Notes: a model not told the origin generated them from the letters alone. 64,000 nucleotides of DNA from Rhipicephalus microplus (GCF_043290135.1 NC_134703.1:108262005-108326004); one strand, 5' to 3'. Positions 22,330-33,465 are shown, counted from the stretch's first letter. Translations and numbers: made by a program.

Positions 22330-23694
22330 ATGTACCGGACGCCCCCGTCAAGCCATGAACCCAGCCCACGTCGCGGAGAAGACACCGACACCAACCAGGA
22401 GCAGCGAACAAGCCGCCGACAGCAAGGGCTACCACCGGAGTACGGGCTTCTACCAGACAAGGCGCGGAAGACGAAGGCCATGACCGCGACTGCAGCGACA
22501 ATGACAACCGCAGCGTCCCAGCCCACGATGGTCATGCATCAACCCAGGGAACCACCAATTTTCCCTGGGTCATCGTTCGAAGACCCGGAGTCCTGGCTGG
22601 AGACATACGACCGTGTGGCCGCCCTCAACCACTGGGACCATGACGAAAAGCTGCGTCGTGTGTTCTTCTATTTGGAAGACACCGCAAGGTCTTGGCTTGA
22701 AAATCGGGAGTCCACGCTCCGAACGTGGGATGTTTTCTGCGGCGCATTCCTTCAAATGTTCGCGAGCGTCGCTCGCAAAGAGAGGGCCGCTGCTTTATTA
22801 GAGACTCGGGTTCAGCTACCAAATGAAAATGTCGCCATTTTCACAGAAGAAATGACCCGACTATTCCGTCACGCTGATCCAGACATGCCTGAGGAGAAAA
22901 AAGTTCGTTTCCTCATGCGAGGGGTCAAACAGGAGCTCTTCGCGGGACTGATGAGAAACCCACCGATAACCGTCCAAGAATTTGTAGCAGAAGCGACCAC
23001 TATCGAAAAGACCCTGGACATGCGCACCAGACAGTATAATCGTCGCCTGACTGCAGACTGCGCTGCTGCTCAAGCCAGTAACTCCGGAGACCTGCGTGAA
23101 ACGATCCGAGCGATCGTGCGGGAAGAGCTGCGCAAGCTGTTGCCTTCGGCCCAGCCTCAAGTGGATTCAATTGCCGACATTGTGCGAGAAGAAGTTCGGC
23201 AATCGCTTCAAATTCCCCACGCACCGCTGCCCGAGCCGGAAGCTATGAGCTACGCCGCTGCACTGCGCCACAACGCTCCTCCCCGTCCACGCCAAAACGC
23301 CGCCCCATCGCACTTCCGTCGACAGACGCCACCGCCGCCACCACCCCCACCGACGTCATACCGTTCGCCAGCGGCCCAGCGCAGTGCACCAAGGAAGACT
23401 GACGTCTGGCGCACCCCTGACCATCGCCCGCTCTGCTACCACTGCGGCGAGGCTGGACACACATACCGCCGTTGCCAGTACCGACAGATGGGACTGCGTG
23501 GCTTCGCCGTCAATGCACCGCGTCCACAGCCAGGAGAACGACCACGTGACATCGCCGACTACCTGACAGGAACTCGGTGGACACCACGAAGCCCTTCGCG
23601 TTCGCCGTCGCCCAGCCGCCGCACGTCACCGCACCACCGGCAGTACTCTGGCCCAACGCGGGGCCGGTCTCCTAGCCCGTATCCGGGAAACTAA
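22330..23694 (+). CDS. Gag of Ty3 element 2
   Basis: 454 residues from the first ATG after the LTR. A capsid-like region (PREPPIFPGSSFEDPESWLE, YDRVAALNHWDHDEKLRRVF, RSWLENRE) is followed by a Pro-rich stretch and a CCHC zinc knuckle LCYHCGEAGHTYRRC near residue 378. The C-terminus is Ser/Pro/Arg-rich. No interruption is seen. It stops at TAA 23692, directly after the slippery heptamer, so Pol would be made by -1 frameshifting. Gag forms the virus-like particle in which Ty3-type elements reverse-transcribe. Confidence 0.92.
   Translation: MYRTPPSSHEPSPRRGEDTDTNQEQRTSRRQQGLPPEYGLLPDKARKTKAMTATAATMTTAASQPTMVMHQPREPPIFPGSSFEDPESWLETYDRVAALNHWDHDEKLRRVFFYLEDTARSWLENRESTLRTWDVFCGAFLQMFASVARKERAAALLETRVQLPNENVAIFTEEMTRLFRHADPDMPEEKKVRFLMRGVKQELFAGLMRNPPITVQEFVAEATTIEKTLDMRTRQYNRRLTADCAAAQASNSGDLRETIRAIVREELRKLLPSAQPQVDSIADIVREEVRQSLQIPHAPLPEPEAMSYAAALRHNAPPRPRQNAAPSHFRRQTPPPPPPPPTSYRSPAAQRSAPRKTDVWRTPDHRPLCYHCGEAGHTYRRCQYRQMGLRGFAVNAPRPQPGERPRDIADYLTGTRWTPRSPSRSPSPSRRTSPHHRQYSGPTRGRSPSPYPGN
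23685..23691 (+). promoter_or_regulatory. -1 frameshift slippery site GGGAAAC, element 2
   Basis: In the gag frame the codons read CCG GGA AAC TAA, so G GGA AAC has the canonical X XXY YYZ form, directly before the stop. The pol frame is open from here in -1. Confidence 0.8.
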
Positions 23695-26394
23695 AGGCAG
23701 CAACCGGTGGAGGTGCGGTTGCTGTGCGACGAACTACCGAAGATCCTCCGACGACGACGACGCCGCGACGGAGCTTTCCGAACACAACGCCAGCCAGGCA
23801 AAGCCCTGACGGCGAAAGCTCATTTACCGAAGGTGGCCTGACGACGCAGCATGGAAGCAGCGGAACAAGCCGACGCAGCCGTGACCCGACGCCACGCCCT
23901 AACTGTAATGCGAGACGGCGCACTAGCGACCTCGACGTTCTTATCGACGGCCACAGTGTGACTGCTCTCGTCGATACTGGAGCTGACTATTCTGTCATCA
24001 GTGGGTCGTTCGCCGCGAAGTTAAACAAAGTTAGGACAGCTTGGAAAGGCCCTGAAATCCGCACAGCCGGAGGTCATCTCGTAACGCCTGCAGGAATCTG
24101 CACAGCGAGAGTCACCATTAACGGCCGTATTTATCCTACAGACTTCGTAGTCCTACAGCGTTGCTCGAGAGATGTCATCCTTGGCATGGACTTCTTATAC
24201 CTCCATGGTGCTGTCATCAACCTAAAAACAAAGTCGATAACGTTATCCACAGAAGAAGCACTACCGCCGCGCACGCCGTCAGGACACCACGCCTTGAATG
24301 TGCTGGAAGAACAAGTCACCATTCCGCCTCGCTCAAGCGTCATTATTTCAGTCGGCGCTCCTAAATCACCTGACTTAGAAGGCGTCGTTGAAGGCAGTCA
24401 GCATCTGTTGGTCACCCGAAATATTTGCGTCGCAAGAGGAATTGCAGAGCTGCGGGGAGGCAAAGCAATGGTTTTGCTCACGAATTTCAGCAATGAGTAC
24501 AAACATGTGAACAAAGGAACAACAGTCGCATACATCGAAGAAATTGTCGAAGCCACCAGTGCTTTCGCCCTTGCCGATTCTGCGGAGCCTGCTCAGAGGA
24601 ACCAAGCCCCTCCCCTAGCTTTCGACGTCAATCCCAGATTTCCGAACGCTAAGCAAGAACAGCTCAAGGCCCTGCTCCTGCAATACTAAGATTGCTTTTC
24701 GTCGTCATCAAAAATTCGGCAGACCCCAATCACGAAACATCGCATCATAACCGAAGAAAATGCCAGACCACTCCGTCAGAGTCCGTACAGGGTTTCGACG
24801 CGAGAACGTGAGGCCATGAAGAGACAAGTTGATGAAATCCTGCGGGATGACATTATCCAGCCGTCCAAGAGTCCATGGGCATCCCCCGTGGTGTTAGTGA
24901 AGAAAAAGGATGGGACCCTACGTTTCTGCGTCGATTATCGCCGCCTGAACAAAATCACAAGAAAGGACGTGTATCCCCTCCCACGAATAGACGACGCACT
25001 TGATCGGCTCCATAACGCCAAGTACTTTTCGTCAATGGACCTTAAGACTGGCTATTGGCAAATCGAAGTCGACGAAAGAGACCGAGAGAAGACGGCGTTC
25101 ATAACACCGGACGGCCTCTTCGAGTTTAAGGTGATGCCCTTCGGCCTTTGCTCAGCGCCTGCAACGTTTCAACGCGTTATGGATACAGTACTGGCAGGAT
25201 TGAAGTGGCAGACTTGCCTTGTGTACTTGGACGACGTCGTCGTGTTTTCCTCGAGTTTCGACGAGCATCTTCGGCGCCTTGAAGCTTCGAGCTAAGTACC
25301 TTCTTGTGGTGCCTTCAGCTCTGCGACCAGAACTCCTGCAGGCCCTTCACGACGATCCGACGGCAGGGCACCTCGGTGTTTCTCGCACGCTCGCGAGGAT
25401 ACAAGAAAGGTACTACTGGCCACGTCTTACCACCGACGTCACTCGTTATGTGAGAACATGCCGGGACTGTCAGCGACGCAAGACACCGCCGACAAGGCCA
25501 GCGGGACTTCTGCAGCCAATTGATCCACCTTGCCGACCTTTCCAGCAGATTGGTATGGACCTACTGGGGCCGTTCCCGACGTCGGCTTTCGGAAACAAGT
25601 GGATCATGGTAGCTACCGACTACCTCACCCGCTACGCCGAGACAAAAGCCCTGCCAAAAGGCAGTGCATCCGAAGTAGCTAAATTCTTCGTCGAAAATAT
25701 CGTCCTACGTCATGGCGCCCCAGAGGTCCTTATCACCGACAGAGGAACGGCATTCACTGCCGACTTAACTCAAGCAATCTTGGCATACAGCCAAACAAAC
25801 CACCGCCGGACGACAGCGTACCACCCACAGACCAACGGCCTCACCGAGCGGCTTAACAAGACGATCGCCGACATGCTGTCAATGTACGTCGATGTCGAAC
25901 ACAAGACGTGGGACGCCATTCTCCCGTATGTGACCTTCGCATACAACACGGCGGTGCAGGAGACGACGCAGATATCGCCATACAAATTGGTCTACGGAAG
26001 GAGCCCGGCAACGACGCTCGATGCCATGTTACCCAACGTCACCGACGAAGAAAACCTCGATGTGAGCGAGTACCTTCAACGCGCCGAAGAAGCCCGACAA
26101 CTTGCGCGTCTCCGTATCAAGAATCAACAGACGACCGACAGCCACCGTTACAACCTTCGACGACGCTTCGTGGAATACCCGCCCGGTGAACGTGTTTGGG
26201 TGTGGACGCCGATACGCCGACGTGGACTAAGTGAAAAGCTTCTGCGACGGTACTTCGGACCGTACAGGGTGGTTCGACGGCTCGGCCCACTTGATTACGA
26301 GGTTGTCCCCGACGGCATCACGAACTCTCAACGACGCCGATCGCGACCTGAAGTCGTCCATGTCGCGCGCCTCAAGCCGTTTCATGCGCGTTAA
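23692..26394 (+). pseudogene. pol of Ty3 element 2, disrupted
   Basis: Protease frame 23724-24689 contains ALVDTGADYSVIS. TAA at 24687 interrupts the join to RT. RT fingers and palm (24816-25295) include [35 protein letters not shown] and the catalytic YLDD. A deletion near 25290 then joins directly to the HHCC-side of integrase in another frame (25292-26394): HDDPTAGHLGVSRTLARIQ, CRDCQRRK, GMDLLGPFP, ITDRGTAFT and TNGLTERL give the DDE core, followed by a GPY/F-like C-terminal module (LLRRYFGPYRVVRRL). The RT thumb and RNase H are absent. Confidence 0.9.
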
Positions 26395-26524
26395 CAAACT
26401 GAACTAGTGTTTTTTTTGTATTATTGTTGTATCGTAATTTATTCATTGTACTTTCTTGCATTATTATTGTACTTTCATCTTTAGTTAAAGCATCGGGACG
26501 ATGCCTTTTTTCAGAGGGGGGCAA

Positions 26525-26928
26525 TGCCACGTTCCATTTTCCAAGTTTTTGTTATCGTCCGAAAACACCGCATGATTCTCAGCGCAAACCGCGCCTGCAG
26601 TTTTCTAGAAGGTTCCGGACTGTAGTAGATCATTTCGATAAGATCACGCCCACTATGCGAATGGTACAGATTGTTCTGGAAGCTACGCCACCGCCAGCGA
26701 TAACGCTAGAACATTCGACAGCAAGAGTATAAATGCCGACGCGCTTCGCCGCTTGTCAGTTGTTGATCGAAGGCCGACGCTCCGTTCGCCGCTATCAGTC
26801 CGAGACTGCTATCTGTGCGAGACTGCTGCTGTAATTGGACTTTCAGTTTACCGGGCACAGGTTCGCCCAAATAAACAGTTAAATCCTAACACGAAGTCTC
26901 CTGTCTTCGGCCACGTCACGACCCCGTG

Positions 26929-26931
<3 letters not shown>
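26525..26931 (+). repeat. Right LTR of Ty3 element 2
   Basis: 407 bases, same ends as the left copy, TATAAA at 26728 and AATAAA at 26870. It is directly followed by (TA)n. Confidence 0.92.

Positions 26932-27020
<89 letters not shown>
26932..27020. repeat. (TA)n microsatellite
   Basis: About 89 bases of pure TA between the right LTR of element 2 and the palindrome at 27021. Confidence 0.95.
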
Positions 27021-27022
<2 letters not shown>

Positions 27023-27051
27023 CAGGCATGGTGGTTGAGGGGCCGTAGCGT

Positions 27052-27093
<42 letters not shown>

Positions 27094-27124
27094 ACGCTAC
27101 GGCCCCTCAACCACCATGCCTGCC
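27021..27124. repeat. Perfect inverted repeat with (TA)n core
   Basis: GGCAGGCATGGTGGTTGAGG... through GCGTTGC (34 bases) is followed by (TA)n and then its exact reverse complement, ending ...CCATGCCTGCC. The arm carries TGGTTGAGGGG, a match to the tRNA A-box consensus. A single copy of the arm (one base different) lies at 33842 beside the Penelope-like element. Confidence 0.9.
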
Positions 27125-27137
27125 TATATATATATAT

Positions 27138-27299
27138 TGTGAGCGCTGATTGTGTTGCTCATCATTTTCACTTTCACCTGCGCATACAAAGCACCGTGAT
27201 CATCATCATCGTAGCGGCTCGCTGCTTGTTCGGTTGCTGGCTCGCGCGTCTGGGCTGACAATAAAACGGTCGCTCCTTCGTACCTGACGTCGTCTCACA
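27138..27299 (+). repeat. Left LTR of Ty3 element 3
   Basis: TGTGAGCGCTG to GTCGTCTCACA. AATAAA at 27260; no clear TATA box. Confidence 0.92.
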
Positions 27300-27392
27300 A
27301 GTGGTGGAGCGTGCTGTGATTCCCAAGTCCTCGTGCACTACCGGTCACCCCTGGAGCTCCGATCAGGTCGACGGCTGTGCTTGCCAACAGTG

Positions 27393-28613
27393 ATGGCGCA
27401 AAACGACCCACCCCCTACCGCCTTCTTCGCACCACCCGCTCAGCCTGCTGGGCCTCACCACACCGTGAGTACCTCGCAACGAGACCCTCCAGTGTTTTCT
27501 GGCCTTCGCGGTGAGGACGTAGAAGAATGGCTGGACAGTTACGACCGTACCAGTGCTTGCAATTACTGGGATGAGGCACATAAGCTGCGCTATGTACCCT
27601 TTTATCTGAAGGAGGTTGCTAAGACGTGGTATCATAACCACGAACGCGACTTTCCTGATTGGTCAGCATTCACGGTGCAGCTGCGTCAAATATTCGGCAC
27701 TTCTACAGGACGCTCTGAGGTAGCTAAACAGAAGCTCGCTACCCGCATCCAGGGGCCTGACGAATCGTACACATCGTACATTGAAGACGTTCTGGCCCTC
27801 TGCCGCCGCGCCCAAAAGGACATGCCGGAGGCCGATCGTATTCGGCAAGTAATGAAAGGCATCAACTCCGTCGCCTTTAATGCTCTTGTCATGCAGAGCC
27901 CGACAACAGTTCAGGACATTATTACCACCTGCCAGCGCCTGGACGCACTTTACTCAATGCGCCTTCCACACGCCTCCTATGACACTCGTCTTACTGGCGA
28001 GCATGAGCTGCGAGCTCTAATTCGCACCATAGTGAGAGAGGAACTTCACAGCCTTGTTCCTGCCAGCGCACCGACTTCACCTGCCCGCTCACCCCCTCCT
28101 AACCTGCGGGAAATTATAAAGGACGAATTGGCGTCGATGACGAGCGTCGCACGTGCCCCGCCTCCTGTGCCCTTACATGTGCCTACGTATGCCGAAGTCG
28201 TGTCACGGCCTCCTCCACCTACTCCACCTGTAACTACGGACGTCGTATACGACCATTTGGCCGCGATGGCAGCCAAGGCACCACCACAACCACACTTCCC
28301 TGCCTGGCGCCCTACGCGCCCCGTCTGTTACTACTGTGGCATAAGAGGACATATCTCCCGCTTTTGCCGTCGGCGCCAGCAAGATGAACGACGAGGTTAT
28401 TCTTCGTACGAGAGTGACCGGGCTGCGAGGTCTGACCCCTACGTTCCAGGAACCTACATTCCCTCGTCACGACGTTCGCCTTCGCCTCCTTTGTCCCACG
28501 GTGAACCTCGTTCTTCCCGCTCACCCCGCCGTCGTTCACCATCGCCCTTCCGCCGTACTACTTCGCCTTTACGTTCTGCCCTGATGCCCCTCGACAGCCA
28601 CTCGGAAAACTAG
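27393..28613 (+). CDS. Gag of Ty3 element 3
   Basis: 406 residues from the first ATG in the open frame (MAQNDPPPTAFFAPPAQP). The capsid-like part has FSGLRGEDVEEWLDSYDR and YVPFYLKEVAKTWYHNHER; a Pro-rich linker and a CCHC knuckle VCYYCGIRGHISRFC near residue 312 follow, then an Arg/Ser-rich tail. The frame stops at TAG 28611 right after GGAAAAC. Confidence 0.92.
   Translation: MAQNDPPPTAFFAPPAQPAGPHHTVSTSQRDPPVFSGLRGEDVEEWLDSYDRTSACNYWDEAHKLRYVPFYLKEVAKTWYHNHERDFPDWSAFTVQLRQIFGTSTGRSEVAKQKLATRIQGPDESYTSYIEDVLALCRRAQKDMPEADRIRQVMKGINSVAFNALVMQSPTTVQDIITTCQRLDALYSMRLPHASYDTRLTGEHELRALIRTIVREELHSLVPASAPTSPARSPPPNLREIIKDELASMTSVARAPPPVPLHVPTYAEVVSRPPPPTPPVTTDVVYDHLAAMAAKAPPQPHFPAWRPTRPVCYYCGIRGHISRFCRRRQQDERRGYSSYESDRAARSDPYVPGTYIPSSRRSPSPPLSHGEPRSSRSPRRRSPSPFRRTTSPLRSALMPLDSHSEN
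28604..28610 (+). promoter_or_regulatory. Candidate -1 frameshift site GGAAAAC, element 3
   Basis: The gag codons read TCG GAA AAC TAG; pol is open in -1 through this point. The heptamer is one base from the GGGAAAC of elements 1 and 2 and sits in the same position before the gag stop. Confidence 0.6.
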
Positions 28614-31600
28614 CAGCTGCAGTTTTTGGAGGAGAAACTGCCTGTCGTCGAAGTGTCCCAATTCCTCCTGCGCGCCCTGCAAATTTACTAACTGTTTCTG
28701 TAGAAGGCATTTCGGTTGACGCACTCGTGGACACTGGAGCAGCCATTTCGGTCATTGATCGCGAACTATGTCATCGTCTACGAAAAGTGCAAACTCCATA
28801 TGTTGGTCCGGTGTTATGTGGTGCTAATGAAAATAGAATTTACCCTATTGGACAATGCACTGTTCGTGTTCTGATCGACGGAATTCGTCACCATATACAA
28901 TTGGCTGTGCTTTCTTCATGTGCTCATCCGATTATATTGGGCTGGGACTTCCTGTCAGCCGCTTCCGCTGTCATTTCGTGTGGTCCGCCCGTTATTCGCA
29001 TTACGGACACTGAAAATTCTAGTGCTTACGATTTTTCGTCGCCTCACCTTGTTGCAGCTGCAGACTTTGTACTGCCCCCGGCCCAAGAACGTATCCTCAC
29101 CATTAGATCCAGCGATACCATTGACGGTGACGCAGTGGTTGTCCCCGATCAGCGCTGCATTTTCCGAGGAATCGCCATCGCATGTTGTCTAGTGCGGTTT
29201 TCGCGTGGTCATGCCAGTCTCACCGCCTACAACACGACAACAGAGCCACAACTACTGCCAGAGGGGTCCACTGTTGCCAGCCTTATCGACATAGCACCGG
29301 TATGTGTCGTCACTGTATCGTCTCCGCCGTCAGTCGCTAAGTGTACGCCACCAGGAGGCTCATCTAATGCGCTTAAAGCCACTTTGAGTCCATATCTCAC
29401 TCCAACGCAAACTAATGACTTAATGGCCCTTTTAACAAAACACAAGACTTGTTTTGACGTTTGTTCGGATGGCTTAGGTCAAACTACGGTGACCTCTCAT
29501 CACATCGCCACAGACGGTTCTCGTATTATCCGCCGTCGCCCTTACCGCGTGTCGTCTTCAGAACGCAAGGTCATCGAGGAACAAGTCAATGACATGCTCG
29601 CACGCAACGTTATCAGACCTTCCACAAGCCCTTGGTCTTCTCCTGTTGTCCTAGTTAAGAAAAGGGACGGATCAGTGCGATTTTGCGTTGATTACAGGGC
29701 ACTAAACAAAATTACGCGCAAGGATGTATATCCTATGCCTCGAATTGACGATGCACTTGACACCTTACAGGGTGCAGAATATTTCTCAAGTCTCGACCTA
29801 CGATCTGGGTATTGGCAGATCCCGATGCATGAGTCTGATAAAGAGAAGACAGCGTTTGCTACTCCTGATGGTCTCTTCGAATTCAATGTGATGCCTTTTG
29901 GGCTCTGCAATGCCCCAGCCACATTTGAGCGGATGATCGATACGGTGCTGCGTGGCCTAAAATGGAAGACCTGTCTTTGTTACCTGGATGACATCGTCAT
30001 CTTTTCATCCAGCTTCTCGCAACACCTAGAACGTCTAGACGAGGTGCTCACATGTCTAGCCAAAGCCGGTCTCCAGCTAAATACCAAGAAGTGTCGGTTT
30101 GCGAGCCGCAGCATCAAAGTGTTAGGCCACGTTGTCAGCAAGCTTGGCATCGAACCTGATCCCGACAAAGTAGCCGCTGTGCTGCACTTTCCTAAGCCCA
30201 CCACGCTCAAAGACCTTCGCAGCTTCCTCGGCTTAGCCTCTTACTTCCGCCGTTTTGTCCGTGATTTTGCCACTATCGCGGCTCCTCTTCACAAACTCCT
30301 GACCACAAGTGCATCATTTCTTTGGACAGATGACTGTGAAGCTGCTTTCCAGACCCTGAAGCGATGCCTCACGTCAGGGCCAGTTCTTCGCCATTTTGAT
30401 CCCACAGCCCCTACTATATTACACACTGACGCAAGTGGGCACGGAATCGGCGCTGTTCTGCTGCAGCGTGACCAGGCTTCACAAGAGCAAGTCGTGGCTT
30501 ACGCGAGCCGTACTCTCTCCCCAGCGGAACGCAATTACAGCATCACTGAACAGGAATGTCTCGCTATCGTATGGTCCGTGCAAAAATTTCGCCCCTATTT
30601 GTATGGCCGCCGCTTCACGATCGTCACGGATCATCATGCGCTCTGTTGGTTGTCATCATTAAAAAACTTGTCAGGACGCCTCGGTCGTTGGGTGCTCCGA
30701 CTGCAGGAGTATGACTACAGTGTCACATACCGGTCGGGCCGCAAACACCAAGATGCCGACGCTTTGTCACGCTGTCCGCTGTTGCAAAATCATGACGCAT
30801 CTACCTGCTGCGCAGCACCTCCCAGCCAAGAGACCACGCAGATGACCAGTCTTAGTCCCATCGAGCCCACTGCACCGGATGACTTCCTTCAATCCGCAGA
30901 CCTCACCTCGCTCCAACGTGCAGACACATACTGCCGTACAATCATCGATCGGCTCACCGGCTCATCTCGTGCTCCCAACAGCCGCTTGCGACGACAACTC
31001 ACGCGTTTCAAACTTCATGACGGAACGCTACTTCGACAAACTTACCATCCTCTCGGTAGCCGATGGGTCCCGGTCATACCTCGCTCACTTCGACTCCAAG
31101 TCTTAGAAGCCTTTCATGACGACCCGACGGCTGGCCACTTGGGTTTTCATAAAACCTACGATCGCATTAAGACTCGCTGCTTCTGGCCTGGCCTCTCCAC
31201 TAGTGTTTCCAGGTACGTCACTTCCTGTTCATCATGTCAGCACCGAAAACGTTCGACATCTCTTCCCGCCGGCCCTCTACAGCCTCTCCCGTGCCCATCC
31301 GCTCCCTTCGAGTTCGTCGGCATAGACTTATACGGACCCCTTCCGCTTACCGCCGCCGGTCACCGCTGGATTGTTACTGCCGTAGACCATCTTACTCGCT
31401 ACGCTGAGACGGCAGCTCTTCCTACTGGAGCTGCCAGCGAAGTAGCCGACTTTGTTCTGCGTGCCATTATCCTGCGCCACGGCGCCCCTCGTGTTCTCCT
31501 GAGTGACCGTGGCAAGACATTTCTTTCTCGTGTGCTCGCTGAAGTTTTACAGGCCTCTGACACAATCCATAAGACCACCTCGGCATATCATCCGCAAACC

Positions 31601-32173
31601 AATGGTCTTACTGAGCGTTTTCATAGAACTTTGTCAGACATGATCTCTATGTATGTCCAACCCGATCACAAGAACTGGGACACAATACTACCTTTCGTCA
31701 CGTTTGCCTATAACACTGCCATACAACGCACTACAAGTTACAGCCCGTTTTTTCTTGTGTATGGCCGTGCACCATCTTTTGTTCTAGACACCAGCTTTTT
31801 GTCCACGCCTTCTGTCCCATCTGCGTCCCTTCCGGAAGAATTCGCTGCCCGTGTCAACCACTGCCGCACAATCGCCCGCGCCAACACCTCTACCATTCAG
31901 GCCCAGCGAAAAGTTCGTTGTGATGCGACACGTCGAGTTGTGTCATTCTACCCAGGCGACGAAGTGCTCCTCTGGACACCTGTTCGCACACCCGGCCTCT
32001 GTGAAAAATTCATTCACAGATACCTGGGTCCTTACACCGTGCTTGAACGAACATCGGCCGTAAATTATCGCGTCGCGCCGGTTACTTCGGCTTCTGATCG
32101 CCGTCGTCGCGGGACCGAGATCGTCCATGTGTCTCGCCTGAAACCTTATATCCAGCGCTCATACACTTACTAA
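28610..32173 (+). CDS. Pol of Ty3 element 3 (protease, RT, RNase H, integrase)
   Basis: About 1187 codons open without interruption. It probably starts by -1 frameshift from gag, so there is no start codon of its own. Protease VDTGAAISVID near residue 40. [49 protein letters not shown] with YLDD near 29981, and the thumb GLASYFRRFVRDFA. RNase H: ILHTDASGHGIGAVL and [12 protein letters not shown]. Integrase: a zinc-binding part with CSSCQHRK, then GIDLYGPLP, LSDRGKTF and TNGLTERF (DDE), and a GPY/F module (HRYLGPYTVLER). Length and domain order are usual for Ty3/Gypsy Pol. This is the only fully open Pol in the window. Confidence 0.94.
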   Translation, partial: LAAAVFGGETACRRSVPIPPARPANLLTVSVEGISVDALVDTGAAISVIDRELCHRLRKVQTPYVGPVLCGANENRIYPIGQCTVRVLIDGIRHHIQLAVLSSCAHPIILGWDFLSAASAVISCGPPVIRITDTENSSAYDFSSPHLVAAADFVLPPAQERILTIRSSDTIDGDAVVVPDQRCIFRGIAIACCLVRFSRGHASLTAYNTTTEPQLLPEGSTVASLIDIAPVCVVTVSSPPSVAKCTPPGGSSNALKATLSPYLTPTQTNDLMALLTKHKTCFDVCSDGLGQTTVTSHHIATDGSRIIRRRPYRVSSSERKVIEEQVNDMLARNVIRPSTSPWSSPVVLVKKRDGSVRFCVDYRALNKITRKDVYPMPRIDDALDTLQGAEYFSSLDLRSGYWQIPMHESDKEKTAFATPDGLFEFNVMPFGLCNAPATFERMIDTVLRGLKWKTCLCYLDDIVIFSSSFSQHLERLDEVLTCLAKAGLQLNTKKCRFASRSIKVLGHVVSKLGIEPDPDKVAAVLHFPKPTTLKDLRSFLGLASYFRRFVRDFATIAAPLHKLLTTSASFLWTDDCEAAFQTLKRCLTSGPVLRHFDPTAPTILHTDASGHGIGAVLLQRDQASQEQVVAYASRTLSPAERNYSITEQECLAIVWSVQKFRPYLYGRRFTIVTDHHALCWLSSLKNLSGRLGRWVLRLQEYDYSVTYRSGRKHQDADALSRCPLLQNHDASTCCAAPPSQETTQMTSLSPIEPTAPDDFLQSADLTSLQRADTYCRTIIDRLTGSSRAPNSRLRRQLTRFKLHDGTLLRQTYHPLGSRWVPVIPRSLRLQVLEAFHDDPTAGHLGFHKTYDRIKTRCFWPGLSTSVSRYVTSCSSCQHRKRSTSLPAGPLQPLPCPSAPFEFVGIDLYGPLPLTAAGHRWIVTAVDHLTRYAETAALPTGAASEVADFVLRAIILRHGAPRVLLSDRGKTFLSRVLAEVLQASDTIHKTTSAYHPQTNGLTERFHRTLSDMISMYVQPDHKNWDTILPFVTFAYNTAIQRTTSYSPFFLVYGRAPSFVLDTSFLSTPSVPSASLPEEFAARVNHCRTIARANTSTIQAQRKVRCDATRRVVSFYPGDEVLLWTPVRTPGLCEKFIHRYLGPYTVLERTSAVNYRVAPVTSASDRRRRGTEIVHVSRLKPYIQRSYTY

Positions 32174-32214
32174 ATGAACGTCTTGCAGACCGCTTTCGTG
32201 TAGGGGGGAAATAG

Positions 32215-32373
32215 TGTGAGCGCTGATTGTGTTGCTCATCATTTTCACTTTCACCTGCGCATACAAAGCACCGTGATCATCATCATCGTAGCGGCTCGCT
32301 GCTTGTTCGGTTGCTGGCTCGCGCGTCTGGGCTGACAATAAAACGGTCGCTCCTTCGTACCTGACGTCGTCTC

Positions 32374-32376
<3 letters not shown>
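32215..32376 (+). repeat. Right LTR of Ty3 element 3
   Basis: 162 bases, identical as read to the left LTR; flanked on the right by (TA)n. Confidence 0.92.

Positions 32377-32426
<50 letters not shown>
32377..32426. repeat. (TA)n microsatellite
   Basis: About 50 bases of TA units between LTR and the tRNA-like repeat cluster. Confidence 0.93.
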
Positions 32427-32430
<4 letters not shown>

Positions 32431-32533
32431 TATAACAGACAGTAATGCCAAGGAATGTACAGGGGAAGTTATTAGAACCAATGAAATGTAAATAAGAATA
32501 AAGAAGAAAGAAAAGTGAATGAAAAAATTACCT

Positions 32534-32605
32534 GCTGTGAGCAGGAATCGAACCCACGACCTTCGAATAACGCGTTCGATGCTCTAACCACTGAGCTATC
32601 ACAGC
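32534..32605 (-). repeat. tRNA-like sequence (minus)
   Basis: A 72-base cloverleaf on the minus strand, identical in plan to 32997-33068. See that entry for the structure. Confidence 0.75.
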
Positions 32606-32996
32606 GGCCGTCCCTCCATCCACTTTTTGGGGTTTATATGTGAAATTAGAAGTAGGAGTGACAGTCAGCGCCATCTATAAGCCAAACAACGAGTGTGAAA
32701 ACACTCTTATTCGCATGTTTTGGCGTCACGTAGCACGTGAAATTATTATAAACTTCTCTCCCTTATTTTCATTGAACGAGGGTCTCGTACTGGCAGACTT
32801 CGTGTGTTTAGGTTAGGTTGTATAAGAGGGACAATTAATCAGCTGCCCGCTCATAATAAGTTCACGTGCTACGTGACGCCAAAACATGCGAATAAGAGTG
32901 TTTTCACACTCGTTGTTTGGCTTATAGATGGCGCTGACTGTCACTCCTACTTCTAAATTCACATATAAACCCCAAAAAGTGGATGGAGGGACGGCC

Positions 32997-33068
32997 GCTG
33001 TGATAGCTCAGTGGTTAGAGCATCGAACGCGTTATTCGAAGGTCGTGGGTTCGATTCCTGCTCACAGC
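32997..33068 (+). repeat. tRNA-like sequence, probably not a working tRNA
   Basis: Folds as a full cloverleaf: acceptor GCTGTGA/TCACAGC, D arm GCTC/GAGC, anticodon stem TCGAA/TTCGA, T arm with TTCGATT. A-box TAGCTCAGTGG and B-box GGTTCGATTCC are intact. The anticodon loop is CGCGTTA, with G where the universal U33 should be, and the sequence is repeated as part of a longer repeat. It is therefore called a tRNA-derived repeat. Confidence 0.75.
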
Positions 33069-33465
33069 TGATAATTTTTTCATCCACTTTTCTTTCTTCT
33101 TTATTCTTATTTACATTTCATTGGTTCTAATAACTTCCCCTGTACATTCCTTGGCATTACTGTCTGTTATATCTCATTAATATTGTGTTGAACCACGGAA
33201 ATACGAGCCTTTAGGTATACACTTCTCTCCCTTATTTTCATTGAACGAGGGTCTCGTACTGGCAGACTTGGTGTGTTTAGGTTAGGTTGTATAAGAGGGA
33301 CAATTAATCAACTGCCCGCTCATAATAAGTTCACGTGCTACGTGACGCCAAAACATGCAAATAAGAGTGTTTTCACACTCGTTGTTTGGCTTATAGATGG
33401 CGCTGACTGTCACTCCTACTTCTAAATTCACATATAAACCCCAAAAAGTGGATGGAGGGACGGCC

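Larger units (their letters stand above)
27138..32376 (+). mobile_element. Apparently intact Ty3/Gypsy LTR retrotransposon (element 3)
   Basis: Two 162-base LTRs, identical as read, enclose open gag and a single long open pol. It lies within a (TA)n tract on both sides. After the left LTR comes AGTGGTGGAGCGTGC (primer-site region), and before the right LTR the purine tract TAGGGGGGAAATAG. All Ty3/Gypsy domains are in order with their catalytic residues. Identical LTRs and open frames suggest a very recent insertion that may be autonomous. Confidence 0.94.
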
